A stretch of DNA of 64,000 nucleotides from Pseudomonas sp. CFBP 13711 (GTDB lineage: Bacteria; Pseudomonadota; Gammaproteobacteria; Pseudomonadales; Pseudomonadaceae), in contig NZ_JACYVI010000009.1 of assembly GCF_014842265.1 (NCBI RefSeq), positions 62,001-126,000 on the forward strand. Reading direction: 5' to 3'. The position numbers and the translations under genes were made by a program. Shown in pieces: positions 9,165 through 16,804 of the stretch. The notes below the pieces were generated by a model. It saw nothing but the letters and a program-made list of their open reading frames with translations, made no database searches and had not been told where the DNA came from. Each line of letters begins with the position of its first letter. The first letter of the stretch is position 1.

Positions 9165-10967
9165 TCAAGCGCTTGGCTGTTCTTCACCTGATGCCGCCGG
9201 TGCAGCTGCGGGCGCGGCTGGCGTTGCCGCTGCCACACGCGGGTGAGCCTGACCTTGTGCCTGGGCTTGAGCCTTGGCCTGTTGTTGAGCCAGTTCCGCA
9301 ATGACTTGGTCACGTGCGCCATACATGGAAAGCGTGCCCGCGTTCAAGACCATAACGCGATCCAGCCGAGACAGAATGTTCGGACGGTGGGAAATAATGA
9401 ACACCGTTGCGCCGGTTTCCTTAATCTTCTGCAGAGCCACGCCAAGTGCACGTTCGCCGACTTCATCAAGGTTGGAGTTTGGCTCGTCGAGCACAATCAG
9501 GCGAGGGCTGCCATACACCGCACGAGCAAGACCGATACGCTGCCGCTGACCACCGGAAAGATTCACACCTTCACTGCCTATAACGGTGTCATAGCCGTTA
9601 GGTAGCTGAAGGATCATTTCGTGAACGCCTGCGATACGCGCCGCCAGCACCACCTGTTCAGGGTCTACCTTGGCAAACCGGGCGATGTTGTCGCTGATGC
9701 TGCCTTCAAAAAGCTCAATATCCTGAGGCAGGTAGCCCAAGTGCGGACCGAGTTCCTGCTTGTCCCAGGAACTGATGTCCGCGCCGTCCAAACGCACCGT
9801 GCCGTGCTGCGGCGGCCAGATGCCAAGCAGCGCGCGGGCCAAGGTCGACTTGCCCGCTGCGCTTGGCCCGACGATGCCGACGATGCTGCCCGCGGGAGCC
9901 ACGAAACTGATGTTCCGGATAACCGGTGCCTTTGCGCCGGGTGGCGCAACTACAAGGTTTTCGACCTGCAAGTGCCCCTCTGGATCTGGTAACGACATGC
10001 GATTAGGCTCGGCGTTAAGCTTTTCAAGCGTGTCGTTCAGACGCTGGTACTGCATGCGGGCCGCTACGAATCCCTTCCAACTGCCGACTATCTGATCTAT
10101 CGGCGAGAGCGCACGGCCGAGCAGCAACGAACCCGCCATCATAAGCCCTGGGTTTATCTCGTGGTTGATGGCCAAATATGCGCCGGCGGCGAGCATCATC
10201 GACTGGCCCCAGTTCCGGAAGGTTTTCGAGATTGATGTGATGACCCCACTCTTATCACTGGCTTCGGATTGGAGTACCAGCACACGTCGCTGGCGGACTG
10301 CCCAGCGTCCTATCAACGTGTCGAGCATACCCATGGACTCGATCACTTCTGCGTTGCGCAAATTCTTTGTAGTGTGAAGATTTGCGGTGAGGCTCTGCTT
10401 GTTGGCCTCCGCCAGCGTGTTACTTGTGTAGCGATGAGTGAGGTATGCCAGGGCGATTAATACTGCCGCAGAACCTACGGTCATCCAGCCAAACCATGGA
10501 TGGAACATGAACATGACAGCGGTATAAATCGGTAACCATGGTGCGTCGAAGACCGCGAACAGACCGCTACCGGTCAGGAACTGTCGAAGCGAAGTTAAAT
10601 CGTTCAGGGATTGGGCCGAGGCGTCCATCCCACCGCTGGCTAGTGCTCTCTTGAAGCTCGCACGGTAGACATCACGGCTGAGTAGCACGTCCAAGCGATT
10701 GCTGATGCGAACCATAATCCTGGACCGAACCCACTCCAGCGATCCGAGTGTCGCCATTAAAAGGGTCAAGATTAACGTCAGCATGATGAGCGTGGACGTG
10801 CTATTGCTAGGGATTACCCGACCTGATATCTGAATCATGTAGAAGGTGGGGACCAACATCAACGTGTTGACGAAGAAGCTGAAAAACCCTACTGAGATGA
10901 AGCTGCCCTTACAAACCTTGAGGGCAGCTTGCAGATTGTTTTCGTGTGAGCGACTCATGGAATCCAT
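9165..10967 (-). CDS. PrtD-type ABC transporter of a type I secretion system
   Basis: About 600 residues: a six-helix exporter domain followed by an ATPase domain with Walker A GPSAAGKST (~375), signature NLSGGQRQR, Walker B LIVLDEP and the switch ISHRP. The protein goes straight into the membrane domain and lacks the N-terminal C39-like domain of HlyB and LapB; that is the PrtD/AprD/RsaD arrangement used for proteases, lipases and S-layer proteins. The tail is low-complexity (KAQAQAQGQA, then Ala/Pro). Possible starts are ATG 10967, 10958 or 11030; none has a strong ribosome site. It is the first gene of the operon and points away from the presumed cargo genes. Confidence 0.92.
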   Translation of the reverse strand: MDSMSRSHENNLQAALKVCKGSFISVGFFSFFVNTLMLVPTFYMIQISGRVIPSNSTSTLIMLTLILTLLMATLGSLEWVRSRIMVRISNRLDVLLSRDVYRASFKRALASGGMDASAQSLNDLTSLRQFLTGSGLFAVFDAPWLPIYTAVMFMFHPWFGWMTVGSAAVLIALAYLTHRYTSNTLAEANKQSLTANLHTTKNLRNAEVIESMGMLDTLIGRWAVRQRRVLVLQSEASDKSGVITSISKTFRNWGQSMMLAAGAYLAINHEINPGLMMAGSLLLGRALSPIDQIVGSWKGFVAARMQYQRLNDTLEKLNAEPNRMSLPDPEGHLQVENLVVAPPGAKAPVIRNISFVAPAGSIVGIVGPSAAGKSTLARALLGIWPPQHGTVRLDGADISSWDKQELGPHLGYLPQDIELFEGSISDNIARFAKVDPEQVVLAARIAGVHEMILQLPNGYDTVIGSEGVNLSGGQRQRIGLARAVYGSPRLIVLDEPNSNLDEVGERALGVALQKIKETGATVFIISHRPNILSRLDRVMVLNAGTLSMYGARDQVIAELAQQQAKAQAQAQGQAHPRVAAATPAAPAAAPAASGEEQPSA

Positions 10968-11863
10968 TACTGATGAGATTGGGCTGCGAACGCGGCCGAG
11001 TGTACCATCGGCATCGTCCCCGGGCAGCATTAAAGGGCCACCAAAAAGACGCCCATCCGGCGGATTTCATGAAACTTTTTTTAAAAAAGCAGATACCTGT
11101 CTAGCCCGGGGCTTACAGATTCCTCCGACCGATTCGTAACTCGCCGGAAGCGCCTAACTGCCATTCTTATAATTTCGAGATATTTCCTTATACAACTTCT
11201 GAACTCCGCACAAGTGGCAAGGAACGGCTTTAATATGCGCAGCAACTGCGTCATTAGTGTCGCTTGAGTGTCGCTTGCCGCCCTCATAACACCATCCCAC
11301 CCCGCCCTCATTTGGAGGATTTGGCAAATGATGACAAGCACGAGAACAGAGTCAGCCGGCCAGCGATGCTGAAGCAGCACAGGAACGGCGGACGCGCAAA
11401 ATAGAAGCAAAAATTCCATGAGTCACGCACTCATCTAAAACATTTTTCTAACCCTTCTCCCATGACGCAAGCGCTCTAGGACGGGCTATAAATACTGAAG
11501 CCCACAGCCGAATCGGCCGCTCCGTCTATTTCTTTAGCACCAAACGACCATCGGTCATGATTTGGAAAGATCGCCTCACCGTAGCCGGCGTCGGTCGCCG
11601 AAACGACTGCTCAACCGTCCCACTTTTGAGCTGACCAACGGTCCCCACAAACCGGTGAATCCATATCACTATGTCTGCCGGGATGTTCTCACCTCATTTG
11701 AGGAAATTTCCTACCAATGAATTGACATTTTCCTTGGATCCATTAGTCTCAGCTCTCGGCAAATGCCACCAGTACGCCATTAAGTTGCAGGGTAACTGGA
11801 GTGAGTTGATTGGATTGAGACTCTCAACTGCTGTCAGCTCGGGATAAGAAGGAAACTTATTGA
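10968..11863. promoter_or_regulatory. Long intergenic region between the divergent secretion and cargo operons
   Basis: About 900 bases without a convincing gene. It must carry the promoters for the reverse-strand exporter operon and the forward-strand cargo operon. A T7/A6 palindrome lies at 11075-11089. A TTGACA hexamer is present at 11722-11727 with no good -10 partner. No clear terminator, RNA or operator could be assigned; short open frames here have no family features. Confidence 0.45.
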
Positions 11864-12748
11864 GTGCAGTCGCAAACATTAGATGGCTTGAAAATTACCT
11901 CCCGCGTAACTCTGCTTGAGCCCGGGATGTATATCTTTCGTTACGCCTCCCAGCCCATTGCAGAGCGCAGCGTCTGCATCGCCCTGCAGCAAGCACCGCT
12001 CGGCAAAGGCGTCATTGATTTTTTCCCCGCGGAAGGCGTGTCCAAGAACATGCTAACCAAGCTCGGCGACTGCATCATCGGGCGGGTTAAGGGCGCGGTA
12101 ACAACTGTCTTAATCACCGAATACTATCTGGCCGACGTCGCCGTCGACCCTGTCGATTTGCGCATTGACCGCATTGATACTTCTGCGGCAATTATGCGAA
12201 ATTTCCTGCCAGCGAGTCCGACCCCAGAGGCCGTGGCTTTCTCGCGCACGACGGCTGTCCGGGCAGTGCTGAAGCTGACCGGCCATGTAGAAAAAACTGG
12301 CGACATTTCCGTAGTGGATGAATGTTTGGGTGACGGGCGCAGTAGCGAACGCCTGGAAGGTTTTTCTGTTCACTGGGATAACAAACCTGCGGGCGTTGAT
12401 CTGGCTTACACCAGTACCATCGCCGGCGCAGGTCCCAGTCAGAAGGTACTGACGGGCAGCTTCACAGGGGCCCGCAATAAGAACGCATCACTGACCGCGG
12501 TTGGCTTCGGGCTGACTGGCCCTGATCGCTCTCAATATGAATTGACTGGCTACGTCGTGTTTGCGGGCGCTGCGCCCCAGCCTATCGTCGCAGAACAGAT
12601 GCTTTTTGGACCCAGGGGCAGTGAGCCGCTGGTTGCTATACAGCTTTCGATTACTCCCGTTACCGAGATCAACGCTCTCCGCCATAAGTCTCTCAGGGAA
12701 AAACCTGCGTCTACGCAGACAGATAGCAACATCGGCCAATTGGCTTGA
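11864..12748 (+). CDS. Unknown 294-aa protein paired with the DUF4214 cargo gene
   Basis: I do not recognise the family. No signal peptide or membrane helix is visible. The first half includes an LLEPGMYIFRYA stretch, and the second half alternates strands (GFSVHWDNKPAGVDLAY, YELTGYVVFAGAAP) in a way that suggests a beta-sandwich. The start is a GTG at 11864, supported by AAGAAGGAAA about ten bases before. The stop is only 19 bases before the DUF4214 gene, so the two should be co-transcribed. From context it could be a co-secreted partner, a cytoplasmic chaperone, or an anchoring protein of the cargo; none of these can be shown from sequence. Confidence 0.8.
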   Translation: MQSQTLDGLKITSRVTLLEPGMYIFRYASQPIAERSVCIALQQAPLGKGVIDFFPAEGVSKNMLTKLGDCIIGRVKGAVTTVLITEYYLADVAVDPVDLRIDRIDTSAAIMRNFLPASPTPEAVAFSRTTAVRAVLKLTGHVEKTGDISVVDECLGDGRSSERLEGFSVHWDNKPAGVDLAYTSTIAGAGPSQKVLTGSFTGARNKNASLTAVGFGLTGPDRSQYELTGYVVFAGAAPQPIVAEQMLFGPRGSEPLVAIQLSITPVTEINALRHKSLREKPASTQTDSNIGQLA

Positions 12749-12767
12749 TACATCAGGAATATGACTC

Positions 12768-14174
12768 ATGGCATTGCAATACGATACTCCGGTAACAGCA
12801 GCAGACCTGTCCTCCTCCCTGGCAGCCAACCCATCGATCTCCGACTCCACCATCGCAGCTATCAGCTCCCTGCTGAATCTCGATACCGCTAGCACTACCG
12901 TCGCCGTTGCGTCTTTCGATGCAACCACCGGTGTTGTGACTGGCCCAGAAGGCGTCACTCCAGAAGTCGTCACTATCTCGGCAGACGTGAACACGCTGGC
13001 ACGCGCCGCTGCTCCTCAGATCAATGTTGATCTGAAAGCCGTTGCTGATGCTTCCGTCTTCATCATCCAAAGCGATGCAGGCGTAACTGCGACCCTGGCT
13101 ACAACTGCTGGCGCTGACAAAATCATCGTTGGCGGTAACGGTAACGACAACATCACCGTAACCGGCGATGCGAACGTAACTGTTGACGGCGGTGACGGCA
13201 ACGACGTAATCACCACTGGCGGCGGCAATGACACCGTCATCGGCGGTGCTGGCGTTAACTTCATCACCACTGGTGCAGGCAACGACACCATCATCACTGG
13301 TGCTGGCATTGCAAACACCATCGACGCTGGCACAGGTTTCGACACTGTTGCAATCGGCGGCGCACGCGGTGACTTCACCGTTGCTCAGTCGGGTTCGACT
13401 CTGATCCTGAACGGCGACGACCAGACCACCAGCGTTACTCACGCTGAGTTCCTGACCTTCACTGACGGCCAGACTCTGGCTATCGCTGACAACGCTGACG
13501 ATGCTGCTGTTCTGCGGCTGTACGAAGGCCTGCTGGGTCGCGACGTCGATGCCAACGGCGCTGAGTTCTTTACCACAGCTCACGACAACGGCGTTAGCGC
13601 TGCTTCGCTGGCTGATGTCGTCGTTAACTCTGCCGAGTACAAAGACGTCCTCGTCGATAACTACCTGGACAGCCTGTACAACAACCTGCTGAATACCGGT
13701 ACTGGCGCCGACCAAGCTGGTCAGGACTTCTGGTCCAATGCTGTCGCAAACGGTCAGAGCCTGGCTCAAGTTACCGCGAGCATCGCTGCATCGGCTGAAG
13801 CTCAAGGCACCACCATCACTGATACTGCCTTCGTAAATAGCCTGTATGAGTCTGCTCTGGGTCGCGCTGCAGACACCAGCGGCCTGGACTTCTGGGTTGA
13901 CGCTCTGTCCAACGGCACCAGCCGTACTGACATTGCTTCGGGCATCATCACTTCGGGTGAAGCCGCTGACCACGCTAACGTCGAGTTCGTGAACTCCCTC
14001 TACACCAACGCTTTGGGTCGTGACAACGACGCAAACGATGTAGGCGGCAAAGCGTTCTGGCTGACCGCGCTGGACAACGGTGTGTCGCAATCTCAAGTGG
14101 CCATCGACATCGTCGGTTCTGCTGATGCACAAGCTCACATCACCAACGTTGTAGTTGTACCTGGTTCGGTCTAA
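12768..14174 (+). CDS. RTX/DUF4214 secreted protein, probable T1SS cargo (S-layer- or adhesin-like)
   Basis: 468 residues, no cysteine, acidic, no Sec signal. After an N-terminal ~110-residue domain comes a calcium-binding glycine-rich run (GGNGNDNI, GGDGNDVI, GGGNDTVIGGAG; ~120-185), then four ~50-residue units starting near 246, 298, 355 and 405 with the DUF4214 pattern LYxxxLGRxxDxxGxxFW...G.S...A..I..S.E. These features mark a type I-secreted protein. A PrtD-type exporter operon lies just upstream in divergent orientation. Codon use is strongly biased to optimal codons compared with neighbours, and the gene ends in two terminators; both suggest an abundant protein. By context it resembles a surface-layer or matrix protein; this is inference. 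Confidence 0.9.
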   Translation: MALQYDTPVTAADLSSSLAANPSISDSTIAAISSLLNLDTASTTVAVASFDATTGVVTGPEGVTPEVVTISADVNTLARAAAPQINVDLKAVADASVFIIQSDAGVTATLATTAGADKIIVGGNGNDNITVTGDANVTVDGGDGNDVITTGGGNDTVIGGAGVNFITTGAGNDTIITGAGIANTIDAGTGFDTVAIGGARGDFTVAQSGSTLILNGDDQTTSVTHAEFLTFTDGQTLAIADNADDAAVLRLYEGLLGRDVDANGAEFFTTAHDNGVSAASLADVVVNSAEYKDVLVDNYLDSLYNNLLNTGTGADQAGQDFWSNAVANGQSLAQVTASIAASAEAQGTTITDTAFVNSLYESALGRAADTSGLDFWVDALSNGTSRTDIASGIITSGEAADHANVEFVNSLYTNALGRDNDANDVGGKAFWLTALDNGVSQSQVAIDIVGSADAQAHITNVVVVPGSV

Positions 14175-14205
14175 CTCACCGCTCCTTAGTCACCCCGAAT
14201 ACCTT

Positions 14206-14227
14206 CGACCGCAAGGTCGGGGGTTTT
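14206..14227 (+). terminator. First terminator after the DUF4214 gene
   Basis: CGACC (14206-14210), a GCAA tetraloop and GGTCG (14215-14219) followed by GGGGGTTTT-like sequence. Thirty bases after the stop codon. Confidence 0.75.
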
Positions 14228-14233
14228 CAAAAA

Positions 14234-14266
14234 AGGGGCACCCTCTCGGGCGCCCCTCTTTATTTA
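14234..14266 (+). terminator. Second, stronger terminator after the DUF4214 gene
   Basis: AGGGGC (14234-14239) pairs with GCCCCT (14252-14257), with an inner CCC/GGG pairing, followed by a T-rich CTTTATTTAT tail. It lies only ~15 bases before the next gene. Confidence 0.85.
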
Positions 14267-14281
14267 TATGCGAATCAGCCA

Positions 14282-16804
14282 ATGGCCACTTCTACCCAAC
14301 TTGACCTTGAGCCAGGCACGCTCATGGAAAAATTCCAGCTCGCTCGTCAAGATGGCGAGTCGGACCGGGCCATTTTTTTTCTGGAAAAAGCGCTTCAAAC
14401 CCCCGAATACCGATCCGAAGCCCTAATATGGAAAGGCATCGGCGCCATGCAGCAACAGCAGCTGCATCAGGCATTTCTCTTTCTCAGCTCAGCGGCTGCC
14501 TGGCTACCGAAACGGGCAGACATCCAGGCATTGACTGGGCGTGTCGTGTTGGCCCTCGGAAAACCCGTGTTGGCGACGCAATTACTGAAAGCCGCCTGGA
14601 AACAAAACCCCACTGACGCCGCATTGCGCTCGATGCTCTGGCAGGCACGCAGTCGGACTGAGTCGCCCGAGAAGCTGCGCAAGCTGATACTCGCCCTCCT
14701 CCCTGAAATCAACGACGCGCAAGAGTTGCAACTGATCGCCGGTCTGCTGGCGAAGCAAGCAGGCGCTTCCAGTTTCCTTGGAGTCGCGCAGTACGATGCA
14801 GAGCGTTGTGAAGTCTCGGGCTGGGCGATCAATCTCAAGTCGCCGGAAAGTCATGTCCGTGTGGCCGTGCACTCTCAAGATGAACGTCATGAATGCGTGG
14901 CTGAGCATCCCCATCCGTTTTTGACTCACTCAGGACTGTGCCTGGATCACGGTGCGTTCCGGCTGCAGATCAAAGACCCGGCAAAGACGCTCCATGTCCG
15001 ATTCGAGGACGGAACTGCGCTGAGCGGAAGCCCCCTTTCCAACTTGCCGGTGTTTGTTCCCCCGGCGGCCGTTGGCGAAAACGCAGCTCGCCTTGAGCCT
15101 GTTGACGTGCTGGTGCCGGTTTATGACGGCCTGGAAGAAACGCTTGAATGTGTGCATAGCGTGTTGCGCAGCCGTGAGTTCAATCGGACAGTCCATCGCC
15201 TGGTCGTGATGAACGACGCCACTCCTAACCCGACACTGCGTCAGGCGCTCAGGGACCTGGCGGCTGCAGGCGAAATCGAACATGTCGAGCACGCCACTAA
15301 CCTGGGCTTTATTCGCAATGTGAACCGAGGCATGGCACTAAGTCCGGAACGCGATGTGGTCTGGCTCAACGCCGATACCCGTGTGCACGGCAACTGGCTG
15401 GATCGTCTACGTGCAGTAGCGTATAGCGCAAAAGACATCGCCTCCGTCACGCCATTCACCAACAACGGCGAACTGATGAGCTTCCCAGTGAGCCGGGTAA
15501 GCCACACGATGCCCACTGCCCGGGAGCAGGCCGGGCTTGATGAGTTGGCTCGAGTCACTGACAGCCCGGCCGTGGAGATCGAAACCGGATGCGGTTTCTG
15601 CCTTTACATCAAGCGGGATGCCATCGATGAAGCGGGCTACCTCGATGAAGTTCACCTGCTGCGCGGCTACGGTGAGGAAACCGACTGGTGCCTGCGGGCT
15701 CGCTCCCTAGGGTGGCGCCATATGGGGGCACCGAATGTCTTCGTCGCCCATCAGGGAGGCATTTCTTTTGGCGACGAGAAGTCCCTTCGGGTCGCGCACA
15801 ACAACGGCATTCTCAAGCGTCGATACCCAAATGCCTCCGCACGCTACCAAGACTTTTGCATGCGCGATCCACTCAAACTTCCCCGGCAAGCACTCCAGCG
15901 GGCACGCCTTGAGCAGCTGGCGGCGTCGATGGCGAATGCATCTGCCAGCGCCCGCCCGCCTAACGGGCTGAGACAGTTGCATATCCATAAGGGCGCATCC
16001 TTTAAAACGCCACTGGGCCTCACTTGGCACTTTGAGGGCAGCCATACGGTTGTGACACTGCAGGCCGAGTTGCAGCCTTTGCTGCTTAGCCTCGAGTACC
16101 GACTGCCCGCCGAGGCTGGCGACTTGATCAACGACTTGCGCAAGCTTCCGCTGGACGAGATCGTGTATCGACAGCTCACTGCCTGCCCGAAAGAACTTGT
16201 AGCGCTGGCAGCCACGCTGGAAAAACCTTACCGCATCCTGTGCCAGGACGATGAGTTGCTGGATCAAGCTGCCTCTCGTGACTGGTGTGAGTTCGCCGGG
16301 CGAGCGACGAGCGTTGTCGTGCCTTGGAAAACGCTGCGAGCCCGGTATGCCGATGCTCTGCCTAACGCCAACATCACTGTCGACAGCAAAAAAACCAGGA
16401 ACGCGCGGCCCAACAAAAAAGCCCCCCGGGTGTTGCTGATTGCCGATGAACTGCGCAATGCCGAGGTCGCAGGCCAATGGATTGATCTGGCGCGCAGGCT
16501 TACCCGGGAGCGCCTCAACGTAATGTTGATCGCCCTCGGCGACGGCCCTTGGCTAAAAGCATTGCTGGCCACTGGCGCAGTTCATGCTTTACCCGAGGTT
16601 CAAGGGCTCGATCAGGCGGAGTGCCTCAACCTCGTCGACTGCCAAGGCGCCCTCAGCCTGGATAAGGATCCCGGGGCAGGATGGAAAGCACCGGAGCTGG
16701 CAACAATGCTTGGGCTACCGCTTTACGCAGTGCCCGGATCGGTGTCCCGTGATGCTGGTGCCTTGCCGATCAATCAACTATCCCTTTCACTGAGCCGGGC
16801 ATGA
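14282..16804 (+). CDS. Large modular family 2 glycosyltransferase (840 aa)
   Basis: Order of domains: helical TPR-like repeats (~12-150), a ~90-residue accessory module (~164-254; SGWAINLKSPES...LSGSPLSN), a GT2 catalytic domain (~272-530) with VDVLVPVYDGLEE, the LNADTRV metal-site region (~372-378) and GYGEETDWCLRARSLGW, then a C-terminal ~300-residue part with a weak GT-B-like look (RVLLIADELRN). Such enzymes build surface glycans in the cytoplasm. The gene lies just after the two terminators of the cargo gene, and its end overlaps the next gene by four bases (ATGA). The accessory module recurs in the next gene and in the one at 23492. Sugar specificity is unknown. Confidence 0.85.
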   Translation: MATSTQLDLEPGTLMEKFQLARQDGESDRAIFFLEKALQTPEYRSEALIWKGIGAMQQQQLHQAFLFLSSAAAWLPKRADIQALTGRVVLALGKPVLATQLLKAAWKQNPTDAALRSMLWQARSRTESPEKLRKLILALLPEINDAQELQLIAGLLAKQAGASSFLGVAQYDAERCEVSGWAINLKSPESHVRVAVHSQDERHECVAEHPHPFLTHSGLCLDHGAFRLQIKDPAKTLHVRFEDGTALSGSPLSNLPVFVPPAAVGENAARLEPVDVLVPVYDGLEETLECVHSVLRSREFNRTVHRLVVMNDATPNPTLRQALRDLAAAGEIEHVEHATNLGFIRNVNRGMALSPERDVVWLNADTRVHGNWLDRLRAVAYSAKDIASVTPFTNNGELMSFPVSRVSHTMPTAREQAGLDELARVTDSPAVEIETGCGFCLYIKRDAIDEAGYLDEVHLLRGYGEETDWCLRARSLGWRHMGAPNVFVAHQGGISFGDEKSLRVAHNNGILKRRYPNASARYQDFCMRDPLKLPRQALQRARLEQLAASMANASASARPPNGLRQLHIHKGASFKTPLGLTWHFEGSHTVVTLQAELQPLLLSLEYRLPAEAGDLINDLRKLPLDEIVYRQLTACPKELVALAATLEKPYRILCQDDELLDQAASRDWCEFAGRATSVVVPWKTLRARYADALPNANITVDSKKTRNARPNKKAPRVLLIADELRNAEVAGQWIDLARRLTRERLNVMLIALGDGPWLKALLATGAVHALPEVQGLDQAECLNLVDCQGALSLDKDPGAGWKAPELATMLGLPLYAVPGSVSRDAGALPINQLSLSLSRA

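Noticed and set aside
11081..11419. A 112-codon reverse frame in the long intergenic region
   Set aside because: Hydrophobic start but no ribosome site, no family pattern, and unlike neighbouring codon use; kept only as an unexplained gap.
11722..11749. Sigma-70 promoter with TTGACA
   Set aside because: No acceptable -10 hexamer at 16-18 bases spacing.
12753..14138. A 461-codon reverse-strand frame over the DUF4214 gene
   Set aside because: Antisense shadow caused by strong codon bias; no start context or protein-like features.
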